Part shown: positions 8,716 to 16,928 of the stretch, piece by piece
How positions within the stretch are numbered: position 1 is the stretch's first letter
Layout: every line of letters begins with the position of its first letter
Source of the DNA: G041228335 sp964580905
GTDB taxonomy: Bacteria; Pseudomonadota; Alphaproteobacteria; Puniceispirillales; UBA1172
Direction: 5' to 3'
Assembly: GCA_964580905.1 (NCBI GenBank)
Contig: CAZOLR010000008.1
Span: 1-64,000 of the forward strand
Length of the DNA: 64,000 bases
Position numbers and translations under genes: made by a program
Notes under the pieces: generated by a model
The model's input: the letters and a program-made list of their open reading frames with translations, nothing else
The model's database searches: none
Told to the model about the DNA's origin: nothing

Positions 8716-9915
8716 ATGAAACCTGACCATACGACGTCGCTCCCGCGACCTTTAGTGCGTCCCCAGAACACGCATTTTTCCAGCGGCCCCACCAGCAAGA
8801 GACCAGGATGGTCCCTTCAGGCACTGGAACAGGCTTTGTTGGGACGGTCACACCGATCTTCCGAAGGAAAAGAAAAACTCAAAACATGCATTACGATGAT
8901 GCGTGATCTGATGGGTTTGCCTGAAAACTATTACCTCGGCATCGTTCCGGCATCTGATACCGGCGCCGTTGAGATGGCAATGTGGTCTCTTCTGGGCGAG
9001 AGGGGCGTGGATATCTTTGCCTGGGAAGCGTTTGGCAAGACCTGGCTCAAAGATGCTGTTGAAGAGCTCAGGCTTCCGGATATCAGGGTGTTTGAAGCCC
9101 CTTACGGAAAACTCCCTGATCTGCAGCTTGCCAGCCCTGATCGTGATGTGATCCTGACCTGGAACGGAACCGCCGCCGGCGTTCGGGTGCCCGATGGGGA
9201 CTGGATCGGTGATGATCGCGAGGGGCTCATTATTGCCGACAGCACATCGGCTGTTTTCGCGTTTCCCATGCCCGTTGAAAAGCTCGATGTCATCACGTTT
9301 TCCTGGCAGAAATCCCTTGGAGGTGAGGGGGCACATGGCGTGATTGCGCTCTCGCCCAAAGCCGTGGCCCGTCTTGAGCATTACACACCAGCCTGGCCGG
9401 TTCCAAAAATCTTCCGGCTCACCAGGAACAACGTTCTGGCCCGGGATATTTTTGCCGGGGCCACGATCAACACACCATCGATGCTCTGTGTTGAGGATGC
9501 GCTGGACGCCTTGAAATGGGCGGAAGAGGCTGGCGGCAGGCAAGCTCTGTTCAACAGGGTTGAGGCAAATTTCGGAATTCTCAGGGCTTGGATTGAAAAC
9601 CATCAAGAACTGGCTTTTCTTGCCGAAGATCCGGCAACGGTTTCACCCACTTCGGTGACCATACGCATTACCGCAGACTGGTTTACCGCGGCAGATCCCG
9701 CAGAACAGAAGCGGCTGGCCAAAAGGATCACGGCCTTGCTTGATCAGGAAAATGTTGCCAAAGACATTGATGGCTATCGTGATGCGCCACCCGGCTTGAG
9801 GATTTGGGCAGGCCCGACGGTGGAGGCGGAAGACCTCAGGGCATTGCTGCCCTGGGTTGATTGGGCTCTGGCGCAGACCAAAGATGAAGTGCAACACGAA
9901 AGAACCGGGGAATAG
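8716..9915 (+). CDS. serC: Phosphoserine aminotransferase
   Basis: PLP enzyme that converts 3-phosphohydroxypyruvate to phosphoserine, the second step of serine synthesis; it also acts in pyridoxal-phosphate synthesis. Seen: the N-terminal FSSGPTSKRPGW, a Gly-rich cofactor region (PASDTGAVEMAMW), the aspartate before the cofactor lysine (IIADSTSAVF), and the PLP lysine in TFSWQKSLGGEG, followed by the INTPSMLCVED segment. The shape is that of the alphaproteobacterial SerC type rather than the E. coli type. The ATG at 8716 is preferred over that at 8707 because GGATGGGG lies just before it. serA follows four bases after the stop. Confidence 0.95.
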   Translation: MKPDHTTSLPRPLVRPQNTHFSSGPTSKRPGWSLQALEQALLGRSHRSSEGKEKLKTCITMMRDLMGLPENYYLGIVPASDTGAVEMAMWSLLGERGVDIFAWEAFGKTWLKDAVEELRLPDIRVFEAPYGKLPDLQLASPDRDVILTWNGTAAGVRVPDGDWIGDDREGLIIADSTSAVFAFPMPVEKLDVITFSWQKSLGGEGAHGVIALSPKAVARLEHYTPAWPVPKIFRLTRNNVLARDIFAGATINTPSMLCVEDALDALKWAEEAGGRQALFNRVEANFGILRAWIENHQELAFLAEDPATVSPTSVTIRITADWFTAADPAEQKRLAKRITALLDQENVAKDIDGYRDAPPGLRIWAGPTVEAEDLRALLPWVDWALAQTKDEVQHERTGE

Positions 9916-9919
9916 AACA

Positions 9920-11524
9920 ATGCCACGTGTATTGATTAGCGACAGCCTGAGCGAGACCGCCGTTGCGGTGATGAAAGAACGGGGACTTGAGGTGGATTAC
10001 CGGCCTGGGCTGGCTGCCGAAGAGCTTGAGAAAATTCTAGGGGATTACGACGGGCTTGCCGTCAGATCCGCCACCAAAGTGACAGCGGAAGTGCTGGAAA
10101 AAACCAGGAATGGCAAGCTCAGGGTGATAGGTCGCGCCGGTATCGGTGTGGATAATATCGATGTCAATGCCGCCACCGCCGCTGGCATTGTTGTCATGAA
10201 TACACCTCATGGCAATGCCGTCACCACCGCTGAGCATGCGATTACGATGATGCTCGCCTCATCACGGATGATACCGGCGGCGCATATCTCAACGATTGCC
10301 GGCAAATGGGAAAAATCTGCTTTTGTCGGCACAGAGGTGACCGGCAAGAAACTGGGGCTTATCGGTTGCGGAAATATCGGGGCGATTGTTGCGGACAGGG
10401 CACAGGGACTTAAGATGAAAGTCATGGCTTACGACCCGTTCCTGACGGAAGACCGGGCGAAAAATCTTGGTGTTGAGAAGGTGGAGCTTGATGAGCTGCT
10501 GATAAAGGCAGATTATGTCTCTCTTCATACCCCACTGACCGATGATACACGGAATATCATCAATGCCGACGCCATCAGCCGGATGAAAAAAGGGGCGCGG
10601 CTCATAAATTGTGCGCGTGGCGGGCTTGTTGATGAGGTTGCCCTGCGTGGTGCGCTTGAAACCGGGCATCTTGCTGGCGCGGCGGTGGATGTTTACGCCA
10701 TTGAACCTGCGAGGGAAAATATTCTTTTTGATGCCCCCAACCTTATCGCAACGCCTCATCTCGGGGCGAGTACAGCGGAAGCGCAGGAGAAAGTGGCTGT
10801 CCAGATTGCCGAGCAGATTGCCGATTATCTTCTGGAAGGGGCGGTGCTCAATGCGCTCAACCTGCCGAATGTCACGGCTGAAGAAGCCCCGATACTTCTG
10901 CCTTATATGGATCTCGGCCGCAAGCTTGGCTCATTCCTCGGGCAGGTGACACGATCTGGCATCACCGAGGTTGCCGTTGAATTTGACGGCCAGGCATCCA
11001 CGCTGAATATTGAGCCGGTGATGGCATCAACACTGGCCGGGTTGATGGAACCGGTGATGGCGGCGGCAAATATTGTCAACGCTTCTACGCTTGCCCAGTC
11101 ACGCGGGATCAATGTGGCGGCGATCCGCCATGACCGCCCCTGTGATTACCAGACAAAGCTGAGGGTAACGCTGAAATACAAGGGGACAGACGACACCGAA
11201 AAAAGCCGGACGATTGCCGGAACTCTTGTCGGGATGACCATGCCACGAATTGTCGAAGTCCAGCATATTGCCGTTGAGAGCGATTTCCCGGAGCATCTTC
11301 TCTATCTCAGAAACTACGATAAACCGGGTTTCATTGGTGATCTCGGTACCTTATGCGGGAAAGGCAATATAAATATTGCCACTTTCCACCTCGGACGTCG
11401 TGAAGTGGGGGGCGAAGCTATCGCCCTTGTGGAAATAGACGAAGCCGCCAATGATGACTTCATGTCGGCGCTGAGGGAGTTGCCGCAGGTGGTGCGGGCA
11501 GACCGGCTCAGGTTTGCCTCCTGA
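9920..11524 (+). CDS. serA: D-3-phosphoglycerate dehydrogenase, long form with ACT domain
   Basis: First committed enzyme of serine synthesis; oxidises 3-phosphoglycerate with NAD+. Seen in order: substrate-binding domain, Rossmann motif GLIGCGNIG (about 146-154), catalytic arginine in NCARGGLVDE, the glutamate near AIEPARE, and the histidine in TPHLGAST. After the catalytic core come an intervening (ASB-like) domain from about residue 320 and a C-terminal ACT domain (from about 460, starting near LLYLRNYDKPGFIGDLG) that in relatives senses serine. 534 residues is the normal size for the long form. GGGGAA precedes the start, and the gene is in one unit with serC. Confidence 0.97.
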   Translation: MPRVLISDSLSETAVAVMKERGLEVDYRPGLAAEELEKILGDYDGLAVRSATKVTAEVLEKTRNGKLRVIGRAGIGVDNIDVNAATAAGIVVMNTPHGNAVTTAEHAITMMLASSRMIPAAHISTIAGKWEKSAFVGTEVTGKKLGLIGCGNIGAIVADRAQGLKMKVMAYDPFLTEDRAKNLGVEKVELDELLIKADYVSLHTPLTDDTRNIINADAISRMKKGARLINCARGGLVDEVALRGALETGHLAGAAVDVYAIEPARENILFDAPNLIATPHLGASTAEAQEKVAVQIAEQIADYLLEGAVLNALNLPNVTAEEAPILLPYMDLGRKLGSFLGQVTRSGITEVAVEFDGQASTLNIEPVMASTLAGLMEPVMAAANIVNASTLAQSRGINVAAIRHDRPCDYQTKLRVTLKYKGTDDTEKSRTIAGTLVGMTMPRIVEVQHIAVESDFPEHLLYLRNYDKPGFIGDLGTLCGKGNINIATFHLGRREVGGEAIALVEIDEAANDDFMSALRELPQVVRADRLRFAS

Positions 11525-11576
11525 TCACGGATATCTGTCTTAGGGATTGCAGAATAGAGAGGGCTGGGGTAGGACA

Positions 11577-11598
11577 GGGGGTGGTTAAAATCACCCCT
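11577..11598 (+). other. Hairpin just upstream of the hisZ start
   Basis: GGGGTG (11578-11583) pairs with CACCCC (11592-11597) around an 8-nt AT-rich loop, with one more G-T pair outside. It ends 10 bases before the hisZ ATG and partly covers the weak ribosome-binding site (TGGAA). It lacks a T tract, so it is not a standard terminator. A role in hisZ translation is inference. Confidence 0.35.
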
Positions 11599-11608
11599 GG
11601 AATTCATT

Positions 11609-12778
11609 ATGGCCGAAACGCCCGAAAATCGTTCTCAAGGACTGCTGCCCGCCGGGCTGAGTGACCTTATGCCCGGAGATTCACGTCGTGAGGCAGAGGC
11701 CATTGCCGCGATGATGGCGGGGTTTGCTTCGTTTGGCTATGATCGCGTCAAACCGCCTCTGGTGGAATTTGAAGACACCCTTCTTGCTGACGGACCGGGC
11801 GCGGCGCTGGCGGCGGACACGTTCCGGGTCATGGATCCGCAATCGAGCCGGATGATGGCGATCCGCGCGGATATGACGGCCCAGATTGCCCGAATTGCCG
11901 GCACACGTCTTCTTCATATGCCGCGGCCACTTCGGCTGTCCTATAGCGGGGACGTCTTGCGTGTCCGGCCTGATCCGCTCAATCCGGAACGGCAGTTGAC
12001 GCAAGTCGGCGCGGAAATGATCGGTGCCAGCAGTATTTATCACGATGCCGAACTTGCTGTTGCCGCACTCAATGCCCTTGCCCGGGCCGGAGTTGCCAGC
12101 CTGACCATTGATTTGGGTGTTCCCAGACTGCTTGAGGCCATAGCAGGTGAAAAGCCGGATGATGCTCTGGTTCAGGCTGTTGCCGCCAAGGATCATATGC
12201 TGGTCAGGCAGTATGGCGGCAAACTTGCTGACATACTGACATTGCTTCTCGATGTGCCCATGCTCCCGCTTGAAAAACTTGATCATGATGTTGCGGTGAT
12301 AAGCAAGGGTCTCGCGCCACAAGCGGCAAGCCTGGTTGCTGATCTTCTCAACGTGGCGGGGCTCATACGTTCGGCATCGCCGCAGGTATCGGTTACATTG
12401 GATCCGCTGGAATCAAGGGGTTTTGATTACCATCACGGCATTGGTTTCTCGATCTTTGCCCCGGGTATCCGGGGTGAGCTCGGACGTGGTGGCCGGTATC
12501 GCACAACGACCGTCAATGGAAGTGGTGAGGATTCAACGGGCGTTACCTTATATCTTGAACGGGTGATGCGGGCCTTGCCGCAACGAAAGGACAGTGATGC
12601 TGTTTATGTGCCCTTTGCCGCAGGACTTGAGACACTTGTCCGCCTCGTTGATGCGGGTGAAACATGCCGCTTCGGGACAGTGAATGCATCCGACAGCAAG
12701 GCTGAAGCCAAGGAAGCGGCGGCAATGGGTTGCGGCCGGATCATGCGTAACGGTGATATAATTTTATTGAATGAATAG
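11609..12778 (+). CDS. hisZ: ATP phosphoribosyltransferase regulatory subunit
   Basis: HisZ is a catalytically inactive paralogue of the histidyl-tRNA synthetase core that forms a hetero-octamer with short-form HisG and gives it histidine feedback control. Seen: N-terminal LPAGLSDLMPGD, the class II motif 2 region (RLSYSGDVLRVRP, then RQLTQVGAEMIG), and a degenerate motif 3 near GYDYHHG-like FDYHHGIGFSIF and GRGGRYR. There is no anticodon-binding domain: the product has 389 residues and ends shortly after the core. This implies that the genome encodes a short HisG elsewhere. It sits between serA and purA. Confidence 0.93.
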   Translation: MAETPENRSQGLLPAGLSDLMPGDSRREAEAIAAMMAGFASFGYDRVKPPLVEFEDTLLADGPGAALAADTFRVMDPQSSRMMAIRADMTAQIARIAGTRLLHMPRPLRLSYSGDVLRVRPDPLNPERQLTQVGAEMIGASSIYHDAELAVAALNALARAGVASLTIDLGVPRLLEAIAGEKPDDALVQAVAAKDHMLVRQYGGKLADILTLLLDVPMLPLEKLDHDVAVISKGLAPQAASLVADLLNVAGLIRSASPQVSVTLDPLESRGFDYHHGIGFSIFAPGIRGELGRGGRYRTTTVNGSGEDSTGVTLYLERVMRALPQRKDSDAVYVPFAAGLETLVRLVDAGETCRFGTVNASDSKAEAKEAAAMGCGRIMRNGDIILLNE

Positions 12779-12802
12779 CAGGTTTTTAACGGAGGCTCGG
12801 CG

Positions 12803-14095
12803 ATGGCTAATGTCGCGGTAATCGGCTCCCAATGGGGAGATGAGGGGAAAGGCAAAATCGTTGACTGGCTTTCGGAGAAAGCTGATCTTGTTGTCAGGTT
12901 CCAGGGCGGGCATAACGCCGGCCATACGCTGGTCATAAATGGCACGGAATACAAACTCAGCCTCCTGCCTTCCGGGATTGTGCGCCCCGGTAAGAAGTCG
13001 ATTATCGGGAACGGTGTGGTGATTGACCCGGCGGCGCTGCTGAAGGAAATGGATACGCTGATCGGCCAAGGGGTTGAAATCACCCCCGATAACCTGATGA
13101 TTTCGCTTTCCGCACCAATCATACTGCCGGTGCACCAGCTGGTGGATCATGCACGTGAAGCCGGCCGCGGCGATGGAAAGATCGGCACCACCGGTCGCGG
13201 CATCGGCCCTGCCTATGAGGATAAAGTTGCCCGCAGAGGTATCCGGATGGCGGATCTTCTTGATATGGCGGCACTTCGCGACAAGATAAAGGCTCTGCTC
13301 GCGCATCATAATGTCTGGCTTGCCGCCGCCGGTGAAGCCACCATGGAAGTCGATGGAGTTGTCGCCTCACTCGAAGAGATGCGTGCGCGTATCCTTCCGT
13401 TTCTTGGCGAAGTCTGGGCAAGTCTGGATGATGCAAAACGTCAGGGACGCCGCATCCTTTTTGAAGGCGCTCAGGGGGTGATGCTTGATATTGATCATGG
13501 CACGTATCCTTTTGTCACCTCCTCCAACACGGTTCCGGGGCAAGCGGCCACGGGTTCGGGCATCGGCCCCGGCGCGGTGAATTATGTCCTTGGTATCACC
13601 AAGGCATATACAACACGTGTGGGCTCAGGGCCGTTCCCGACGGAAGATTTTGGCGAAGACGGGGAGACGCTTGGCCAGCGCGGACGCGAATTCGGCACGG
13701 TGACCGGACGCAAGCGTCGCTGCGGGTGGTTTGATGCGGTGATGGTCCGGCAGGCCGGCAAGATGGCGGGTATCGACGGGATGGCCCTCACCAAACTTGA
13801 TGTGCTGGATGGATTTGACACCCTGAAAATCTGTACATCCTATCGGCTTGACGGTGCTGAAATTGACCGTTTCCCGGCAGGATCGGCTGAACAGGCGCGG
13901 GTAGAGCCAGTCTATGAAGAGATCGAAGGCTGGAAAGACAGCACCATGGGGGCGCGATCCTGGGCTGATCTGCCCTCACAAGCCATAAAGTACATCAAAA
14001 GGCTGGAAGAGCTGACGTCAATCCCTGTTGCGACGGTATCAACAAGCCCTGAACGTGATGATACCATTCTGGTGCGTGACCCGTTTGAAGGTTAG
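12803..14095 (+). CDS. purA: Adenylosuccinate synthetase
   Basis: GTP-dependent ligation of aspartate to IMP, the first step from IMP to AMP. Seen: the N-terminal P-loop variant GDEGKGK (12-18), the IMP/GTP residues GGHNAGHT, the TTGRGIGPAY loop, the switch-like FEGAQG with DIDHGTYPFVTSSN, and the C-terminal VGSGPFPTE and STSPERDDT. 430 residues is full length. A strong GGAGG precedes the ATG. The stop is two bases from the end of the convergent rpoH gene, leaving no room for a separate terminator. Confidence 0.98.
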   Translation: MANVAVIGSQWGDEGKGKIVDWLSEKADLVVRFQGGHNAGHTLVINGTEYKLSLLPSGIVRPGKKSIIGNGVVIDPAALLKEMDTLIGQGVEITPDNLMISLSAPIILPVHQLVDHAREAGRGDGKIGTTGRGIGPAYEDKVARRGIRMADLLDMAALRDKIKALLAHHNVWLAAAGEATMEVDGVVASLEEMRARILPFLGEVWASLDDAKRQGRRILFEGAQGVMLDIDHGTYPFVTSSNTVPGQAATGSGIGPGAVNYVLGITKAYTTRVGSGPFPTEDFGEDGETLGQRGREFGTVTGRKRRCGWFDAVMVRQAGKMAGIDGMALTKLDVLDGFDTLKICTSYRLDGAEIDRFPAGSAEQARVEPVYEEIEGWKDSTMGARSWADLPSQAIKYIKRLEELTSIPVATVSTSPERDDTILVRDPFEG

Positions 14096-14097
14096 GA

Positions 14098-15006
14098 TCA
14101 GCCTAAAAGTTTCTGTTCTGTTGCCATGTCACGAACAGCAATCTGAAGTTTTTCAAAGGCGCGGGATTCGATCTGGCGAACCCGTTCACGGCTGATCCCG
14201 AACCGCTGGGAGAGATTTTCAAGTGTCTCCGGCATATCGCTCAATCTCCGTGCTTCGATAATTGCGATCTCACGCTCATTAAGGTCTTTCATGGCTTCGA
14301 TGAGAAGCTTGCGGCGGGCGTCGTATTCTTCGGCTTCTTCAAATGTGGTGTCATGTGTTTCGCGTTCGTCGACCAGCCAGTCCATCCATTCCATGCTTTC
14401 GCCGTCACTGCTGACCGGCGCGTTCAGGGAATGGTCACCACCTGCCATGCGGCGGTTCATGCTCACCACTTCATCTTCGGAAACATTCAGCTCATTGGCG
14501 ATATGTTCCACCTGTTCGGCGGAAAGGTCTCCGTCTTCAACAGCCTTGATCTGCCCCTTGATGCGGCGAAGATTGAAGAAAAGCTTTTTCTGGGCGGCGG
14601 TCGTCCCTATCTTGACCAGCGACCATGAGCGCAGGATATATTCCTGGATACTTGCCTTGATCCACCACATGGCATAGGTGGAAAGCCGAAATCCCTTTTC
14701 GGGTTCGAATCTTTTCACCGCATGCATCATGCCAAGATTGCCTTCGGCGATCAGCTCACCCATCGGCAAGCCGTAGCCGCGATACCCCATGGCAATTTTT
14801 GCAACAAGACGGAGATGCGAGGTGACCAGTTTATGCGCGGCCTCAATATTACCCTGATCACGCCAGTCCTTGGCAAGGGTATATTCTTCTTCGGCGGAAA
14901 GCATGGGGAAACGGCGGATTTCATCAAGATATCGCGCCAGATTGCCTTCAGGGCTTATATTCGGCATGGCGGCCGGTAATTGAGATTTGGCGAGTTTCGT
15001 GTCCAT
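14098..15006 (-). CDS. rpoH: RNA polymerase sigma-32 factor (heat shock)
   Basis: Alternative sigma factor for heat-shock promoters. Seen: region 1.2 (LARYLDEIRRFPMLSAEEE), region 2 with LIAEGNLGMMHAVKRFEPEKGFRLS and YAMWWIKASI for promoter melting and -10 recognition, the sigma-32 specific stretch QKKLFFNLRR just after it, and a region 4 helix-turn-helix (LSQRFGISRERVRQIE). 302 residues is normal. rluD lies directly upstream on the same strand; the 30-bp gap is very AT-rich (TATTATATATT on the coding strand), so an rpoH promoter probably lies there or in the end of rluD. No clear ribosome-binding site was seen. Confidence 0.96.
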   Translation of the reverse strand: MDTKLAKSQLPAAMPNISPEGNLARYLDEIRRFPMLSAEEEYTLAKDWRDQGNIEAAHKLVTSHLRLVAKIAMGYRGYGLPMGELIAEGNLGMMHAVKRFEPEKGFRLSTYAMWWIKASIQEYILRSWSLVKIGTTAAQKKLFFNLRRIKGQIKAVEDGDLSAEQVEHIANELNVSEDEVVSMNRRMAGGDHSLNAPVSSDGESMEWMDWLVDERETHDTTFEEAEEYDARRKLLIEAMKDLNEREIAIIEARRLSDMPETLENLSQRFGISRERVRQIESRAFEKLQIAVRDMATEQKLLG

Positions 15007-15036
15007 GGTGAATATATAATATCTTGGGATTATGTT

Positions 15037-16083
15037 TTAAAGAAGGCCGCGGGCGCGTATAGCCTTTTCAAGATTTCGGATGAGATCCTGCATATCCGCT
15101 GGTAGTTGTGTTATAAATTCCATCATCTCCCCGGTCACGGGATGGGCAAAGCCGAGATGGCTTGCATGAAGGGCCTGCCTTTTGAACGCTCTCAAGCCCG
15201 TCAGCGCGTCGCGCATTGCCGTATCAGGCATCTGACCTGACCGCATCGGGCGGCCATAGGCAGGATCGCCGATAATGCCGTGACCAATGCTGGCAAGGTG
15301 GACGCGTATCTGATGGGTCCGGCCGGTTTCAAGGCGACATTCCACCATGCTGGCAAGAGGCGGCAGGGAACGGACGACATGGAGATGCGTGATTGCCTCA
15401 CGTCCTTTTGCGTTTACAGACATTTTTTTCCGGTCTCGGTTGCTGCGGCCTATGGGGGCGTCGATTGTCTGCTCTCGCTCACGCAGGATACCCCAGGCAA
15501 GGGCGGTGTAGACACGGTCCAGATCATGCGCGGCAAACATTTCAGTCAGTTTTTGATGCGCCCTGTCGGTTTTGGCGGCCATCATGACGCCGCTTGTATC
15601 CTTGTCAAGGCGATGCACAATTCCCGGTCTCTTCTCCCCGCCTATGCCGGTCAACTGATCCCCGCAATGGGCAATCAGCGCATTGACAAGCGTGCCGTCA
15701 GGCGTGCCCGGGGCGGGATGCACCACCAGACCGGCAGGTTTGTCGATGACGATGATATGGGCATCTTCATAGAGAATATTGAGCGGTATAGACTGGCCTT
15801 CTGGCGTGGCCGGGGCAGATGCCGGAATGGTGAGAATGCATGTCTGCCCAGGTGCAACGGTGAAAGACGGGTCTTTCACGCATTGCCCGTCAATGTTGAG
15901 CATACCGTCAAGAATAAGGTTTTTAACCCGCGAACGAGATAAAACCGGTAATTGACTTGCCCCCCGGACATGCTCTGGGCTATCTGTTGAAGGTTCAGAG
16001 AGCTGATGGGCAAGCCAGCGATCCAGGCGATCGGGGTATGCATCCGCCGGAACGGTTAATGTGATGATGAAAGGCTGAGACAT
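15037..16083 (-). CDS. rluD: 23S rRNA pseudouridine synthase, RluA/RluD family
   Basis: Makes pseudouridine in helix 69 of 23S rRNA if it is a true RluD. Seen: an N-terminal S4-like RNA-binding domain (about residues 15-85, with RLDRWLAHQL and SRSRVKNLILDG), the catalytic domain with the active-site aspartate in HRLDKDTSGVMM, and the later GRTHQIRVHLA motif. 348 residues from the ATG at 16083. That ATG overlaps the ATG of the divergent membrane-protein gene within CATG. A TTG six codons upstream is an alternative start but has no better ribosome-binding site. The RluD versus RluC assignment rests on family shape and on the rpoH neighbour. Confidence 0.87.
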   Translation of the reverse strand: MSQPFIITLTVPADAYPDRLDRWLAHQLSEPSTDSPEHVRGASQLPVLSRSRVKNLILDGMLNIDGQCVKDPSFTVAPGQTCILTIPASAPATPEGQSIPLNILYEDAHIIVIDKPAGLVVHPAPGTPDGTLVNALIAHCGDQLTGIGGEKRPGIVHRLDKDTSGVMMAAKTDRAHQKLTEMFAAHDLDRVYTALAWGILREREQTIDAPIGRSNRDRKKMSVNAKGREAITHLHVVRSLPPLASMVECRLETGRTHQIRVHLASIGHGIIGDPAYGRPMRSGQMPDTAMRDALTGLRAFKRQALHASHLGFAHPVTGEMMEFITQLPADMQDLIRNLEKAIRARGLL

Positions 16084-16471
16084 GGCGGCTAATATGCACA
16101 ATCCTGAAAAAGATCGCCAGTCCGAAATACAAACGGGCGATGAGCCGCCGATGCCAGCCTGGGTCGGCCCGGTGAAGGCGGCTGTTGTGGTGATGTCTGT
16201 TCTTATTGTTTTCGGGCTGGCGTTGCTTGCCTATGGTCTTGCAACCGGCGTCGGTGACCGCCTTGCCAGAACAACAGGTGAAACCCGGTTTCAGTATCCT
16301 GAGGGAATGGATCTTGTCGGCGCGAGCACAGGTGACGACGGGCAGTTGGTGCTTCAGTTCAGCGGTGCTGATGGCGAGGGTGAGATACTGCTACTTGATC
16401 TCGGTGACCAGAAGATCACGGGCCGTGTTTCCATCACCCCGGGTCAGGGTTATGGTTTCGTAACACCTTAA
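16082..16471 (+). CDS. Small single-pass inner-membrane protein of unknown function
   Basis: 129 residues: a polar N-terminus of about 30 residues, one clear membrane helix (about 31-55, AAVVVMSVLIVFGLALLAYGLA), then about 75 residues rich in Gly, Asp and Glu that would be periplasmic and look beta-rich. I do not recognise a function. Short proteins of this shape next to rluD occur in alphaproteobacteria, and one such family is annotated only as a domain of unknown function. AAAGG sits seven bases before the ATG at 16082, favouring it over the ATG at 16094. Its start codon overlaps that of rluD on the other strand. The stop is two bases from the end of the convergent gene. Confidence 0.8.
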   Translation: MAANMHNPEKDRQSEIQTGDEPPMPAWVGPVKAAVVVMSVLIVFGLALLAYGLATGVGDRLARTTGETRFQYPEGMDLVGASTGDDGQLVLQFSGADGEGEILLLDLGDQKITGRVSITPGQGYGFVTP

Positions 16472-16473
16472 TC

Positions 16474-16827
16474 TCAGCGGAACATAAGGCCTATATCATA
16501 GATGATGCGGGCAATGTCGCCTTCCAGCGGGAAGGAAAGCACCCCCATAACGCTGTAGCCCATCACCAGCGGCAAAACATAAAAGCGAAACATGAACACA
16601 AACCAGGCAACATAGAGCGGTACGACCCGATCTATAAGGAACCCGGGGGTGATAGGGCGCGCCAACCGGATGATCGGGTTTGTAGTGACCACAAACATGC
16701 GCATGAAAAAGAAGCTGGAATTTTCCGCAAGAAAGATCGACATCCCGAACCGGCCGATGAGTGTCCACATCACGGCGCCGAGCGCGTAATCCATGAGCAT
16801 GAGCCAGACAGGAAATGCGCTGTCCAT
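16474..16827 (-). CDS. Small multi-pass membrane protein, possibly YggT-like
   Basis: 117 residues with about three membrane segments: near residues 5-30, 68-88 and 92-105. Between the first two lies TTNPIIRLARPITPGFLIDRVVP, which resembles the loop of YggT-family proteins where Pro-rich sequence follows a conserved Arg; the resemblance is weak and I do not claim membership. A strong ribosome-binding site (GGGGAGG) precedes the ATG at 16827, so the longer frame that starts at 16872 is not preferred. A terminator lies upstream, separating it from the symporter genes on the same strand. Confidence 0.75.
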   Translation of the reverse strand: MDSAFPVWLMLMDYALGAVMWTLIGRFGMSIFLAENSSFFFMRMFVVTTNPIIRLARPITPGFLIDRVVPLYVAWFVFMFRFYVLPLVMGYSVMGVLSFPLEGDIARIIYDIGLMFR

Positions 16828-16873
16828 GTTTACCTCCCCGGGCAATGCATCTGCTACTGTGATAGCAGGCAAT

Positions 16874-16907
16874 AAAAAACCGGGGCAAGAAGAATTTCCT
16901 GCCCCGG
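16874..16907 (-). terminator. Intrinsic terminator of the symporter operon
   Basis: On the minus strand an 8-bp perfect stem (CCGGGGCA at bases 16907-16900 and TGCCCCGG at 16887-16880) is followed by TTTTTT. It begins 22 bp after the symporter stop. Confidence 0.9.
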
Positions 16908-16928
16908 CCTGATTTTCAGAAGACCGGC

